From contig CAKPKI010000020.1 of the NCBI GenBank assembly GCA_934167135.1, forward strand, positions 1 to 19,691: a stretch of DNA of 19,691 bases, read 5' to 3'. Of the stretch, positions 1 through 7,332 are shown in pieces (the stretch's first letter is position 1; each line of letters opens with the position of its first letter). The stretch comes from an uncultured Clostridia bacterium. GTDB lineage: Bacteria; Bacillota; Clostridia; TANB77; CAG-508. The notes below the pieces were generated by a model. That model saw only the letters and a list, made by a program, of their open reading frames with translations, had not been told where the DNA came from and did not search any database. A program made the translations under genes and the position numbers.

Positions 1-1164
1 AATACTTTCAAATTTATCACAAATAAAGATTGGACGATTTCTGTGTTTGCAGATGAGGACAAACAAAATGGAGAAAGTGGAGGAATAATAACTTCAAATA
101 ATTCAGATATTCAGGATTCTGATATTGAAATATCTAATACAACACTTAATCAAAAATACACTTTCGACACTTTTGTTGTAGGAAATAATAACCGTTTTGC
201 ACATGCAGCCGCAATCGCCGTAGCAGATAAACCTGGTGAATCTTACAATCCATTATTCTTATACGGAGGAGTAGGTTTAGGAAAAACTCACTTAATGCAC
301 GCAATAGGGAATAGGATAATGCAAAATAACAGGTCTGCAAAAATATTGTATGTAACTTCTGAGAAATTTACAAACCAAATGATTAATGCAATAAAAGACA
401 ATAAAAACGAAGTATTTAGAAATAAATATAGAACAATTGATGTTTTGTTAATTGATGATATCCAATTTATAGCTGGTAAAGAAAGAGTTCAGGAAGAATT
501 TTTCCACACATTTAATGCGCTATATGAGGATAAAAAACAAATAATAATTTCTAGTGATAAACCACCTAGAGAAATTCAATTTCTTGAAGATAGACTAAAA
601 TCAAGGTTTGAATGGGGATTATTAGCAGATATTTCTTGTCCAGATTACGAAACACGTTTAGCAATTTTAAGAAAAAAAGCACAAGAAGAAAAAATTATAG
701 TAGAAGATACAATATTATCTAATATTGCCAACAAAATTGATTCTAATATCAGAGAATTAGAAGGTGTATTTAATAAAATAATAGCCACAGCATCATTAAC
801 ACATACACCAATAACCATTGAATTGGCAGAAAATACAATAAACGAATTTAAAGCAGCAAATGAAAAAGTACTATCGTCTGATTTTGTTAAAGAAACTGTT
901 GCAAAATATTTTAATATTAACAAAGACGATTTGTCTAGCAATAAACGTTCAAATGAAATTACCTTTCCAAGGCAAATTGCAATGTATCTATGTAGAGAAG
1001 TAGCAAACATGTCTTACCCTAAGATTGGTGAGGATTTTGGTAATAGAGACCACTCTACAGTAATGCATGCATGTAAAAAAATAGAAAAAGAAATAAAAGA
1101 CAAAAACAACACAAAGTTAATTGTGGAAAGTGTGAAAAACATAATCATAAATGGTGAACAATAG
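1..1164 (+). CDS. dnaA: DnaA, chromosomal replication initiator (5' end outside window)
   Basis: DnaA is the AAA+ initiator that binds DnaA boxes at oriC and opens the duplex. The reading frame is open from base 1, so the GTG at 43 is not the start. The N-terminal part (domain I, which binds helicase and regulators) lies partly before the window, and about 387 residues are visible. The AAA+ Walker A (GGVGLGKT) is at 265-288 and Walker B (VLLIDD) at 442-459. The C-terminal domain IV helix-turn-helix ends with the DnaA signature, including RDHSTVMHA, at 1045-1071. The gene lies directly before oriC and dnaN, the canonical position. Identification is certain from motifs and context; only the start is missing. 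Confidence 0.98.
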   Translation, partial: NTFKFITNKDWTISVFADEDKQNGESGGIITSNNSDIQDSDIEISNTTLNQKYTFDTFVVGNNNRFAHAAAIAVADKPGESYNPLFLYGGVGLGKTHLMHAIGNRIMQNNRSAKILYVTSEKFTNQMINAIKDNKNEVFRNKYRTIDVLLIDDIQFIAGKERVQEEFFHTFNALYEDKKQIIISSDKPPREIQFLEDRLKSRFEWGLLADISCPDYETRLAILRKKAQEEKIIVEDTILSNIANKIDSNIRELEGVFNKIIATASLTHTPITIELAENTINEFKAANEKVLSSDFVKETVAKYFNINKDDLSSNKRSNEITFPRQIAMYLCREVANMSYPKIGEDFGNRDHSTVMHACKKIEKEIKDKNNTKLIVESVKNIIINGEQ

Positions 1165-1496
1165 ATAAATAAATAGTTTAGTTGCTGTTTTTGAAAATTT
1201 GTTCATATGGACAATTGTTTGGTTAAAAAAAAGTTATCTTTACTTACGGAACCAATACAAAGGATATCCACACCATGATGTTGAAACAGTGTTGATAACA
1301 TGTTAATAACTAATAAATCCACAATGACAAAAATTTAATGTGGAAAATTAATGGACTTATCCACGAAGTTATACACATCAATTTTTCTTAGGGATTAAAT
1401 GTTTCCACATAGTTTTCCACATTATCCACAGTACCTAATACTATTACTACTAATAATATTTATATATATTAATAATTAATAAAGGAGAGAGGCAAA
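1165..1496. other. oriC: Replication origin oriC (dnaA-dnaN intergenic region)
   Basis: This 332-bp gap between dnaA and dnaN holds a cluster of DnaA-box-like 9-mers. Exact matches to TTWTNCACA are TTATACACA at 1369-1377, TTTTCCACA at 1413-1421, TTATCCACA at 1422-1430, and TTTTCCACA on the minus strand at 1347-1339. Single-mismatch copies are ATATCCACA at 1264-1272, TTATCCACG at 1357-1365, GTTTCCACA at 1401-1409, and a minus-strand one at 1298-1290. The last two perfect boxes abut and point into an A/T-rich stretch (1435-1480) that suits the unwinding element. Box density, orientation and position make this the origin. Further boxes may lie upstream of dnaA, outside the window. Confidence 0.93.
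1435..1458 (-). promoter_or_regulatory. DnaA-trio array, oriC unwinding element
   Basis: Four bases after the perfect DnaA box at 1422-1430 the top strand reads as triplets CTA ATA CTA TTA CTA CTA ATA ATA. On the bottom strand (3'->5') these are GAT, TAT, GAT, AAT, GAT, GAT, TAT, TAT. Five of the eight fit the DnaA-trio consensus 3'-[G/A]AT-5' described for the basal unwinding system of B. subtilis and other bacteria, where DnaA assembles on single strands. Position, phase and orientation relative to the box match that model. The A/T-rich stretch continues to about 1480. Confidence 0.75.
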
Positions 1497-2612
1497 ATGA
1501 AAATAGTTTGTTATAAGGATAATATCCTTAAAGCACTAAATTCCGTAGTAAAAGGTGTTGCTAGTAAAACCACAATGCCAATACTAGAAGGAATACTTAT
1601 TCAAACTAATGATAATGAAATAAAATTAACAACATATGACTTAGAAATCGGTATAGAATATGTGATGGAATGTGATATAAAAGAACAAGGAAGTACGGTA
1701 GTTAATGCAATAATGTTTAGTGAAATTATAAGAAAATTACCTGATACAGAGATTTATATAACACTTAATGAAAATAATTTATTGGAAATTGAATGTGAAG
1801 GAGCATTATATAAATTAACAACAATGAATCCAGAAGAATTTCCTGAATTACCTAAAATAGAAGTAGAAAATTCAATTGATTTAGAACAGAATATGTTAAG
1901 AAGTATGATAAGAAAAACAATATTTGCAGTTAGTAACGAAGAAAATAGACCAATATTCACAGGTTGTTTATTCGAAGTGGAAAACAATAAGCTAAATGTT
2001 GTTGCAGTAGACGGATTTAGATTAGCACTAAGAAGTATATATTTACAAACAAAAGTAAATGATTTTAAAGCAGTTATTCCTGGTAAAACTCTAGGAGAAG
2101 TTAATAAAATACTTCAAGATTCATTTGACCATATTAAGATAGGAATTGCAAAAAATCAAGCATTATTTGAAATGGAAAATTGTAAAATAGTAACTCGTAT
2201 ACTAGATGGAGAATTTTTAAACTATAAATCTGTAATTCCTAATAGTTGGGAAACTAGAATAAAGGTAAATAAAAATAATTTACAAAATAGTTTTGAAAGA
2301 ATTAGTTTAATATCTGCATCTTCTATAGAAAAAGAGAAAAAATATCCTGTAAAAGTTTCAATTGATATTGGAAAAATGACAATATCTTGTACAAACCAAA
2401 CAGGAGAAGCAAAAGAAGAGATATTTGTTTCAACCGAAGGTAAAAATATAGAAGCAGGGTTTAATCCAAAATATTTTTTAGACAGTTTAAAAGCAATAGA
2501 CGATGAAGATGTTTTTGTTGAATTTGGAACCAACATTTCCCCATGTTTAGTAAAACCTGTGGAAAACAGTGAATATGTTTATATGATTTTACCAATTAGG
2601 TTAAAAGAATAG
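1497..2612 (+). CDS. dnaN: DNA polymerase III beta sliding clamp
   Basis: DnaN is the ring-shaped processivity clamp that tethers the replicative polymerase and many repair proteins to DNA. The 371-aa length fits three clamp folds of about 120 residues each. Typical clamp sequence is visible: the N-terminal MKIVCYKDNILKALNSV, the middle-domain stretch with RPIFTGCLFE, VDGFRLALR just after it, and the C-terminal end YVYMILPIRL. The start ATG follows AAAGGAGAGAGG with about 9 nt spacing. It lies directly downstream of oriC and ends 6 nt before a perfect hairpin, so it appears to be transcribed from dnaA or oriC and terminated before recF. Confidence 0.98.
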   Translation: MKIVCYKDNILKALNSVVKGVASKTTMPILEGILIQTNDNEIKLTTYDLEIGIEYVMECDIKEQGSTVVNAIMFSEIIRKLPDTEIYITLNENNLLEIECEGALYKLTTMNPEEFPELPKIEVENSIDLEQNMLRSMIRKTIFAVSNEENRPIFTGCLFEVENNKLNVVAVDGFRLALRSIYLQTKVNDFKAVIPGKTLGEVNKILQDSFDHIKIGIAKNQALFEMENCKIVTRILDGEFLNYKSVIPNSWETRIKVNKNNLQNSFERISLISASSIEKEKKYPVKVSIDIGKMTISCTNQTGEAKEEIFVSTEGKNIEAGFNPKYFLDSLKAIDDEDVFVEFGTNISPCLVKPVENSEYVYMILPIRLKE

Positions 2613-2618
2613 AAGTTT

Positions 2619-2643
2619 GGTCAGAAATTTTTCTGACCATCTT
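2619..2643 (+). terminator. Hairpin terminator after dnaN
   Basis: GGTCAGAAA (2619-2627) and TTTCTGACC (2630-2638) form a perfect 9-bp inverted repeat, followed by ATCTTTATT. The T-run is weak but the stem is perfect and begins 6 nt after the dnaN stop. It separates dnaA-dnaN from recF. Confidence 0.7.
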
Positions 2644-3037
2644 TATTATATAACAGTTCAATTAATAAACATAAAATATAAAAATGAAATAAAAATAAAA
2701 AATAATAAAAATAAAGTAAAAAACAAATAAAATAGTAAAAAATAGAAAAAAAAAGAATAAAAAAGAAAAAAGGAGATTAATATAAATAAAAAACGCTTTA
2801 CAACAGTTTACTTAAAATAAATAAAATTTTTAAAATAATTTTATTATATTTATTTATAATAATTAATATATAATTTAAAAAATAAATAAAAAATATAAAA
2901 ATAATATAAAAAAATAAAAAATAATAAAAATTAATAAAAAAAACGACGCACGAAAATCAAAAATAAGACGATTTTATTTTTTAGTAATATAATTTTATAT
3001 TCGAAAAAATATAAAAAAATACAAAAAATATACACAA
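2644..3037. other. Gene-free A/T desert between dnaN and recF
   Basis: No credible gene is seen on either strand. Firmicutes often carry the small S4-domain gene yaaA/rlbA here; none is present. A Shine-Dalgarno-like AGGAGA at about 2771 is followed only by stops. Bases 2812-2943 contain no G or C at all (132 bp of pure A/T), including a low-complexity inverted repeat AATAAAATT/AATTTTATT (2820-2828 and 2837-2845). A TATAAT at 2988-2993 could be the -10 of a recF promoter, but no good -35 is visible at 17 bp. Confidence 0.8.
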
Positions 3038-3049
3038 ATGGAGAATAAT

Positions 3050-4123
3050 ATGTGGATAAATGATATAAAATTAAGCAATTTTAGAAATTATAGTGATAAA
3101 AAAATAAGATTACATCAAAATATTAATGTTTTTTTTGGGGAAAATGCTCAAGGAAAAACTAATATTATTGAATCAATATTTTTATGTAGTATAGGAAAAT
3201 CTTTTAGAACAAATAAAGAAAAAGAATTAATTAAATTTAATAAAAAAAATACAATTGTAGAAATTAATTATGAAAAAAGTGATAGAACAGGAAATATAAA
3301 AATAGAAATTGGTGAAAAAAAACAAGTTTATTTAAATGGAATTAAAATAAAAAAATTAAGTGAATTATTAGGAAATATAAATGTAGTAATTTTTACTCCT
3401 GATGATATTAATATTTTAAAAGGTGGACCTCAAAATAGAAGAAAGTTTTTGGATATTATGATTAGTCAATTAAGACCAAATTATATGCATATATTATCAT
3501 TATATAATAAAACTTTAGAGCAGAGAAACAATTATTTAAAACAAATTAAAACAGAAAAAAAAGATGAAAATTTATTAGATATTTGGGATGAAAAATTAAT
3601 AGATTATGGAATAAAAATATATGAATATAGAAAAGAGTTTTTAGAAAAAATAAAAAATAAAATAAAAGTTATTCATAAAGATATAACAAATGGAAAAGAA
3701 GAAATTGATATAGAATATATTTCTGATGCTATTTCTAAACAAACTTTTATTAAAGAATTAAAATCAAAAAGAAAAATTGATATTATAAAAGGATATACAA
3801 CAAAAGGAACTCATAGAGATGATTTTGTTATATATATAAATAAGAAGGAAGTTGGTATTTTTGGTTCACAAGGTCAAAATAGAACTGTAATGCTTTCTTT
3901 AAAATTATCAGAATTGCAAGTTATTTATGATGATATTGGAGAATATCCAATTTTATTATTAGATGATTTTATGTCTGAGTTAGATGAGAAAAGAAGAGAA
4001 AGTTTTTTAAGTAATATTAAAGACATTCAGGTTATAATTACATGTACTGAAAATTTAAGACTTGAAAATTTACAATTTTTCTCGTATAATGTTATAGACG
4101 GAGATATAATAGAAAAAGATTAA
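3050..4123 (+). CDS. recF: RecF, recombination mediator ATPase
   Basis: RecF is an SMC/ABC-like ATPase that, with RecO and RecR, loads RecA at gaps in single-stranded DNA. Walker A GENAQGKT is at residues 30-37, the ABC signature region reads GSQGQNRTVMLSLKLSEL, and Walker B is ILLLDDFMSELD near the C-terminus. The 357-aa length is typical. I chose the ATG at 3050 because GGAG at 3040-3043 sits 6 nt upstream and MWINDIKLSNFRNY matches usual RecF N-termini. The in-frame ATG at 3038 would add MENN but overlaps that ribosome site. The gene is followed 52 bp later by gyrB, with no yaaB/remB-type gene between them. Confidence 0.97.
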   Translation: MWINDIKLSNFRNYSDKKIRLHQNINVFFGENAQGKTNIIESIFLCSIGKSFRTNKEKELIKFNKKNTIVEINYEKSDRTGNIKIEIGEKKQVYLNGIKIKKLSELLGNINVVIFTPDDINILKGGPQNRRKFLDIMISQLRPNYMHILSLYNKTLEQRNNYLKQIKTEKKDENLLDIWDEKLIDYGIKIYEYRKEFLEKIKNKIKVIHKDITNGKEEIDIEYISDAISKQTFIKELKSKRKIDIIKGYTTKGTHRDDFVIYINKKEVGIFGSQGQNRTVMLSLKLSELQVIYDDIGEYPILLLDDFMSELDEKRRESFLSNIKDIQVIITCTENLRLENLQFFSYNVIDGDIIEKD

Positions 4124-4175
4124 GTACATTTTGAAAATTTTTCCAATAGTGTGCGATTGAAAGGAAGGAATTAAT

Positions 4176-6107
4176 ATGGAAAAGTATAATCATGAATATG
4201 GAGCTGATCAAATCCAAGTATTAGAGGGATTAGAAGCAGTTAGAAAAAGACCTGGAATGTATATTGGTAGTACATCAGTAAGAGGATTGCATCACTTAGT
4301 TTATGAAATTGTAGATAACTGTGTTGATGAAGCTATGGCTGGATATTGTACTGAAATAAATGTTGTTATAGAACCAGGAAATGTTATAAGTGTTGAAGAT
4401 AACGGAAGAGGAATTCCAGTGGAAGTTCATCCTAAAACACATATATCTACAGCAGAAACTGTTTATACAGTTTTACATGCTGGAGGAAAATTCGGTGGAG
4501 ACAGTGGATATAAAGTTTCTGGTGGGCTACATGGAGTTGGAGCTTCAGTTGTAAATGCATTGGCAACATGGACAGAAGTTACAATACAAAGAGATGGCGG
4601 AATATACCAAATGTATTTTGAAAAGGGAAAAACAATAAAGAAACTTGAAAAAATTGGTGATTCAAATAAAACAGGAACAAGGGTTAGATTCCTTGCAGAT
4701 GATACAATTTTTGAAACTAGAAACTATGATTATGAAACACTAGAAACAAGATTTAGAGAAATTGCATTTTTAACAAAAGGATTAAAAATTACAATAGAAG
4801 ATAAAAGAGATGAAGAAAAGATTAAAAAAGCAGAATTCTGTTTTGAAGGTGGATTAAAATCTTTTGTTGAATATTTAAATAAAAACAAAGAAAAATTGCA
4901 TCCATCACCTATATATATAGAAAGAAATGGAGAAACACCAGTTGAAATTGCAATACAATACACAACATCATATACAGAAAATATTCATACATTTGTAAAC
5001 AATATAAATACAGTAGAAGGTGGAACACATTTAGAAGGTTTTAAAAGAGCATTAACAAAAGTGTTTAATGACTATGCTAGAGGACACAATTTCTTAAAAG
5101 AAAAAGATTCTAATTTGCAAGGTGAAGATATAAGAGAGGGAATTACAGCTGTAGTTTCTGTAAAAGTTAGAGAACCTCAATTTGAAGGTCAAACAAAAAC
5201 AAAATTAGGAAATAGCGAAGTAACAGGTGTAGTTCAATCAATGGTTAATGAAGCATTGTCAACATTCTTAGAGGAAAATCCAAATGTAGCAAAAGCAATT
5301 TTGGAAAAATGTGTAAGTGCATCAAGAGCAAGGGAAGCTGCAAGAAAAGCAAGAGAACTTGTAAGAAGAAAAAGTGCATTAGAAACTTCAACATTACCAG
5401 GAAAACTTGCTGACTGTAGTAGTAAAGTTGCAGAAGAATGTGAAGTATATATAGTAGAAGGGGATTCTGCTGGAGGAAGTGCAAAACAAGGAAGAGATAG
5501 AAAATTCCAAGCAATTTTACCTTTATGGGGAAAAATGCTTAATGTTGAAAAAGCAAGAGCTGATAAAATTTACGGAAATGATAAATTAAATCCAGTAATT
5601 GTTGCAATTGGTGCAGGAATTGGAAATGAATTTGATATTACTAAAATTAGATATGGTAAAGTAATAATAATGGCTGACGCTGATGTTGATGGTGCTCACA
5701 TAAGAACATTAATGTTAACATTTTTCTTTAGATATATGAGACCATTAATTGAAAATGGAAATGTTTATTTAGCTCAACCACCTTTATATAAATTGTCAAA
5801 AAGAGGTATGGAAGATATTTATTGTTATACTGATGAAGGTTTAGATCAAGCTTTTGCCGAATTAGAAGCAAAAGGTATAGCAAGAGATTCTCTTTCATTA
5901 CAAAGATATAAAGGTTTAGGGGAGATGAATCCAGAACAATTGTGGGAAACTACAATGGACCCAGCAAGAAGAACATTAGTACAAGTAACTATGGATGATG
6001 CAATTAAAGCAGATGAAATTTTTAATATACTAATGGGAGATGAAGTAAACCCTAGAAGAGAGTTTATACAAAAAAATGCAAAATTTGTAAAAAATCTAGA
6101 TATATAA
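4176..6107 (+). CDS. gyrB: DNA gyrase subunit B
   Basis: GyrB is the ATPase subunit of gyrase (A2B2), which introduces negative supercoils. The GHKL ATPase domain shows E44 and N48 (EIVDN), D75 to G79 (DNGRG), and the glycine-rich GGLHGVGAS lid. The TOPRIM domain has the metal-binding acidic residues E428 (EGDSAGG) and D501/D503/D505 (DADVDG), followed by QRYKGLGEMNPEQLW. The 643-aa length is that of the short GyrB form without the insert found in proteobacteria. AAGGAAGG precedes the ATG by 7 nt. gyrB is normally followed directly by gyrA; here about 4.6 kb, including T4SS genes, separates them. Confidence 0.98.
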   Translation: MEKYNHEYGADQIQVLEGLEAVRKRPGMYIGSTSVRGLHHLVYEIVDNCVDEAMAGYCTEINVVIEPGNVISVEDNGRGIPVEVHPKTHISTAETVYTVLHAGGKFGGDSGYKVSGGLHGVGASVVNALATWTEVTIQRDGGIYQMYFEKGKTIKKLEKIGDSNKTGTRVRFLADDTIFETRNYDYETLETRFREIAFLTKGLKITIEDKRDEEKIKKAEFCFEGGLKSFVEYLNKNKEKLHPSPIYIERNGETPVEIAIQYTTSYTENIHTFVNNINTVEGGTHLEGFKRALTKVFNDYARGHNFLKEKDSNLQGEDIREGITAVVSVKVREPQFEGQTKTKLGNSEVTGVVQSMVNEALSTFLEENPNVAKAILEKCVSASRAREAARKARELVRRKSALETSTLPGKLADCSSKVAEECEVYIVEGDSAGGSAKQGRDRKFQAILPLWGKMLNVEKARADKIYGNDKLNPVIVAIGAGIGNEFDITKIRYGKVIIMADADVDGAHIRTLMLTFFFRYMRPLIENGNVYLAQPPLYKLSKRGMEDIYCYTDEGLDQAFAELEAKGIARDSLSLQRYKGLGEMNPEQLWETTMDPARRTLVQVTMDDAIKADEIFNILMGDEVNPRREFIQKNAKFVKNLDI

Positions 6108-6111
6108 AATT

Positions 6112-6146
6112 AATAGGATTCCATCAATTGTGGAATCCTATTATCT
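6112..6146 (+). terminator. Intrinsic terminator after gyrB
   Basis: A perfect 12-bp stem, AATAGGATTCCA (6112-6123) with TGGAATCCTATT (6131-6142), has a 7-nt loop and starts 4 nt after the gyrB stop. The following sequence is only moderately T-rich. It closes the recF-gyrB unit and isolates it from the T4SS operon. Confidence 0.8.
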
Positions 6147-6666
6147 ATAAAGCCAATATCAATCTTAACTCAGACTAATATATATAGTAGTTTAATCTAA
6201 TGTATATTGCTATACAAATAAACTATATACCACATATATTAATCAGTTGCTCGACTATAAATGCACTAGTAGAAACTATATTCATCCTCAAGGGACTAGT
6301 AATAACCCCATATAATACAAGTATAATCTTAGTTCAAATATATCACATATAATTTAACCATAATAAAATATAAAAATAATCCTTGAAAATTTAAATAAAA
6401 TATAGCTTACATACACATAATATACTCTTATCGCCGACATATATTAATCCATAAAAATGAACCAATAAACATCTTTGCTCGAATATTAATAAACTAATTT
6501 TTAATCTATTAACACTCTTTACTCAACTGATATTAACCTTATACACATATTATGTGCAGAAATTTTTTTTATATTCAAAAATTTAAAAATTTTTTTAAGT
6601 ACATTTGTAAATTCATTCAAACCTTATATTTCAGTTATTTCTTTTAACAAGTTGATTAAAATCATA
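6143..6666. other. Long noncoding, G-poor intergenic stretch before the VirB4 operon
   Basis: I see no gene with a credible start and ribosome site on either strand in this stretch of more than 500 bp. The + strand has few G residues, unlike the flanking + strand genes. ACATATATTAATC occurs exactly twice (6232-6244 and 6437-6449), and TTGCTCGA follows each copy (6247-6254 and 6475-6482). TAAAGCCAATAT at 6148-6159 also occurs at 15461-15472. The right end (6589-6642) resembles an arm of the hairpin element at 15500-15684. It could be a decayed mobile element or an unannotated structured RNA. Confidence 0.5.
6589..6642 (+). repeat. Diverged copy of the right arm of the 15500-15684 element
   Basis: These 54 bases align without gaps to 15631-15684 with about three quarters of positions identical by eye. 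The shared blocks include TTCATTCAAA and TTATATTTCA. The copy lies just upstream of the Spo0A-like boxes and VirB4 promoter. It lacks the terminal AAGGAC of the other copy, so it looks like a decayed or variant arm. Confidence 0.5.
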
Positions 6667-6680
6667 TAACTTATAACAAA

Positions 6681-6697
6681 TGTCGAATTGTGTCGAA
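6681..6697 (+). promoter_or_regulatory. Two tandem Spo0A-box-like sites
   Basis: TGTCGAA occurs exactly twice, at 6681-6687 and 6691-6697. The copies are in the same orientation and 10 bp apart start to start, about one helical turn. TGTCGAA is the core of the 0A box bound by phosphorylated Spo0A in endospore-forming Firmicutes. The pair ends 9 bp before the -35 of the VirB4 operon promoter, a position compatible with activation. The match is visible in the sequence; the regulator is inferred. Confidence 0.6.
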
Positions 6698-6706
6698 CGA
6701 TTTTTC

Positions 6707-6735
6707 TTGCAATTAAGCAAAAAACATTGTATAAT
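6707..6735 (+). promoter_or_regulatory. Sigma-A-type promoter of the VirB4 operon
   Basis: A -35 TTGCAA (6707-6712), a 17-bp spacer and a perfect -10 TATAAT (6730-6735) predict a transcript start near 6742. That leaves a leader of about 40 nt before the proposed first codon. The same TTGCAA/17/TATAAT layout precedes gyrA. Confidence 0.75.
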
Positions 6736-6780
6736 ATTTTTGCAATGGATTGGAAATAAATTTTATGGAGGTGATAAAAA

Positions 6781-7317
6781 ATAAAATCTATACAAAAGTG
6801 GATGCCAATAGAAAAGATTTTAGAAAAGGGAATTATTAAGATACGAAAAAATAAGTATATAAAAATTTTAAAGGTAATTCCAATAAATTATAATTTAAAA
6901 ACTCAGTTAGAAAAAGAATCAATTTTAAATTCATATAAAGTTTTTTTAAAAACATGTAATTTTGATATTCAAATTTTAATTCAAAGTAAAAAAGAAGATT
7001 TAAGTAATCATATGGAAAATATCCAAAATATCTCAAAAAAGGAAAGAAATAGAACTGTAAAAAAATATTCAGAAGAATATATAAAATTTATAAAGGAAAA
7101 AAATGATAAAAATAAATCTGCATCAAAAAATATTTATTTAGTCATAAAAAACAATACAGAGAATTTAGAGGAAAATATAATTCAAGATTTAAATGAAAAA
7201 TATTTTAAAATAAAAGATTGTTTAATTAGGTGTGGTAATATTGTTTTAGAATGTGAAAAAGATGAATTAAAAAATATTTTGTTTTCATTTTTTAATTTAA
7301 AAAAATTTTTAGACTAA
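6781..7317 (+). CDS. VirB4 N-terminal-domain protein (stand-alone), T4SS; probable AUA start
   Basis: This small protein (178 aa from the proposed start) resembles the N-terminal, non-ATPase part of VirB4/TraC-type T4SS ATPases of Firmicutes. It has the pattern WMPIEKI...GIIKI...KYIKILKVIPINYNL, followed by a charged helical region. It contains no Walker motif and no signal peptide. The strongest ribosome site, GGAGGTGAT (6767-6775), lies 9 nt before ATA 6781, which opens the frame just after a stop at 6775. The first ATG (6802) is 30 nt from that site and has no good site of its own, and starting there would cut into the family-like KSIQKWMPI. The next gene is VirB4, in the same frame and 15 nt downstream. 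Family assignment is from memory of related Clostridia proteins. Confidence 0.75.
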   Translation: MKSIQKWMPIEKILEKGIIKIRKNKYIKILKVIPINYNLKTQLEKESILNSYKVFLKTCNFDIQILIQSKKEDLSNHMENIQNISKKERNRTVKKYSEEYIKFIKEKNDKNKSASKNIYLVIKNNTENLEENIIQDLNEKYFKIKDCLIRCGNIVLECEKDELKNILFSFFNLKKFLD

Positions 7318-7332
7318 AAGGGAGGGATACAT

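Noticed and set aside
645..1010. 121-codon minus-strand frame within dnaA
   Set aside because: It is a shadow of the dnaA coding frame, with low-complexity hydrophobic content and no ribosome site. The same applies to the minus-strand frames inside dnaN, gyrB, VirB4 and gyrA and to the + strand frames inside dnaD.
2820..2845. AATAAAATT/AATTTTATT inverted repeat as a terminator or operator
   Set aside because: In a pure A/T run such inverted repeats are expected by chance and the stem would be unstable.
6765..6839. 24-codon frame starting at the ATG inside ATGGAGGTG
   Set aside because: It starts within the ribosome site of VirB4-N, has no site of its own and no recognisable product. A leader peptide cannot be excluded.
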